From Megalonaias nervosa (taxonomy: Eukaryota; Mollusca; Bivalvia; Unionida; Unionidae), in the NCBI GenBank assembly GCA_016617855.1, contig JAECUM010096230.1, forward strand, positions 62,001-126,000: a stretch of DNA of 64,000 nucleotides, read 5' to 3'. The notes under the pieces were generated by a model. It did no database searches, had not been told where the DNA came from, and saw only the letters and a program-made list of their open reading frames with translations. A program made the position numbers and the translations under genes. Positions 63,862 through 64,000 of the stretch are shown piece by piece (the stretch's first letter is position 1; each line of letters starts with the position of its first letter).

Positions 63862-64000
63862 CTCTTATCTGTTTCCTAAGATATGGGTCTAGATTAATTG
63901 TACATGGGAGGAACTTCTTCAGGTCCCCAATGTTCAGAAGGGGCAAGTTGCCGGACTTGCTGGACAGGAATGCTTCCAGCTTCCTTGCATTTCTGTCAAT
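63862..64000 (-). CDS. kidins220-like: Kidins220-like protein, upstream exon (partial)
   Basis: The minus strand reads IDRNARKLEAFLSSKSGN then LPLLNIGDLKKFLPCTINLD and PYLRKQIR before the donor. A conserved phrase of this kind (leucine-rich followed by FLPCTxNLDP) follows the KAP NTPase domain in Kidins220. The exon continues beyond the window. It supports the identification from the SAM-like domain independently. Confidence 0.75.

Overview
The window looks like nuclear DNA of an AT-rich invertebrate animal, most likely a marine lophotrochozoan such as a mollusc (low certainty; this rests on overall character, not on a marker gene). The only host gene I can support is the 3' end of a Kidins220/ARMS-like gene on the minus strand (57987-64000, three exons with GT/AG borders and matching phases). 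Almost everything left of 45.4 kb is mobile DNA in several nested layers; 45.4-57.9 kb is mostly non-coding with minisatellites.

Region 1 (1-9.1 kb): two 935-bp LTR copies in opposite orientation (727-1661 minus, 3729-4663 plus) separated by an 18-bp minisatellite and a TA tract. The plus-oriented LTR leads into a decayed Ty3/Gypsy-class retroelement whose domains run gag, protease, integrase, then reverse transcriptase, i.e. integrase before RT (Gmr1-like order). The RT is cut off by a 251-bp MITE at 8868-9118.

Region 2 (9.1-17.8 kb and 37.0-45.4 kb): old, frameshifted Polinton/Maverick (adintovirus-like) DNA. A packaging ATPase, a zinc-ribbon/phospholipase A2 protein and an integrase occur as a block twice (9.1-11.5 kb and 38.9-40.9 kb). 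Next to the left block lies an SF1 (Pif1-like) helicase; next to the right block lies a protein-primed DNA polymerase B. An adenain-like protease sits at 16.7-17.15 kb. A 963-bp solo LTR has split the helicase and a SINE with a (CAA)n tail has landed at the end of the left PLA2 gene.

Region 3 (17788-36999): a younger, nearly complete 19.2-kb Polinton (element B) inserted into region 2, with long terminal inverted repeats and a 6-bp target duplication with one mismatch (GAAGTA/GCAGTA). It carries a double CCHC zinc-knuckle protein, DNA polymerase B, a BIR (IAP-type) protein, packaging ATPase, several small structural-type genes, a chromodomain integrase, a membrane protein, penton, pX-like core protein, major capsid protein and adenain-like protease. 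All main genes carry stops or frameshifts, so it is a fossil.

The most striking signal is in element B: four good copies (and one decayed copy) of a motif that matches the 3' stem-loop of animal replication-dependent histone mRNAs, GGCCCTTTTCAGGGCC followed by ACC and a purine-rich HDE-like element. Two copies sit exactly at the inner edge of each TIR pointing outward, and two follow terminal genes that encode charged, coiled-coil-like proteins. The structural genes instead have TATA boxes and, in two places, AATAAA signals. This suggests that the element used histone-type, poly(A)-independent and possibly S-phase-linked 3'-end formation for its terminal genes.
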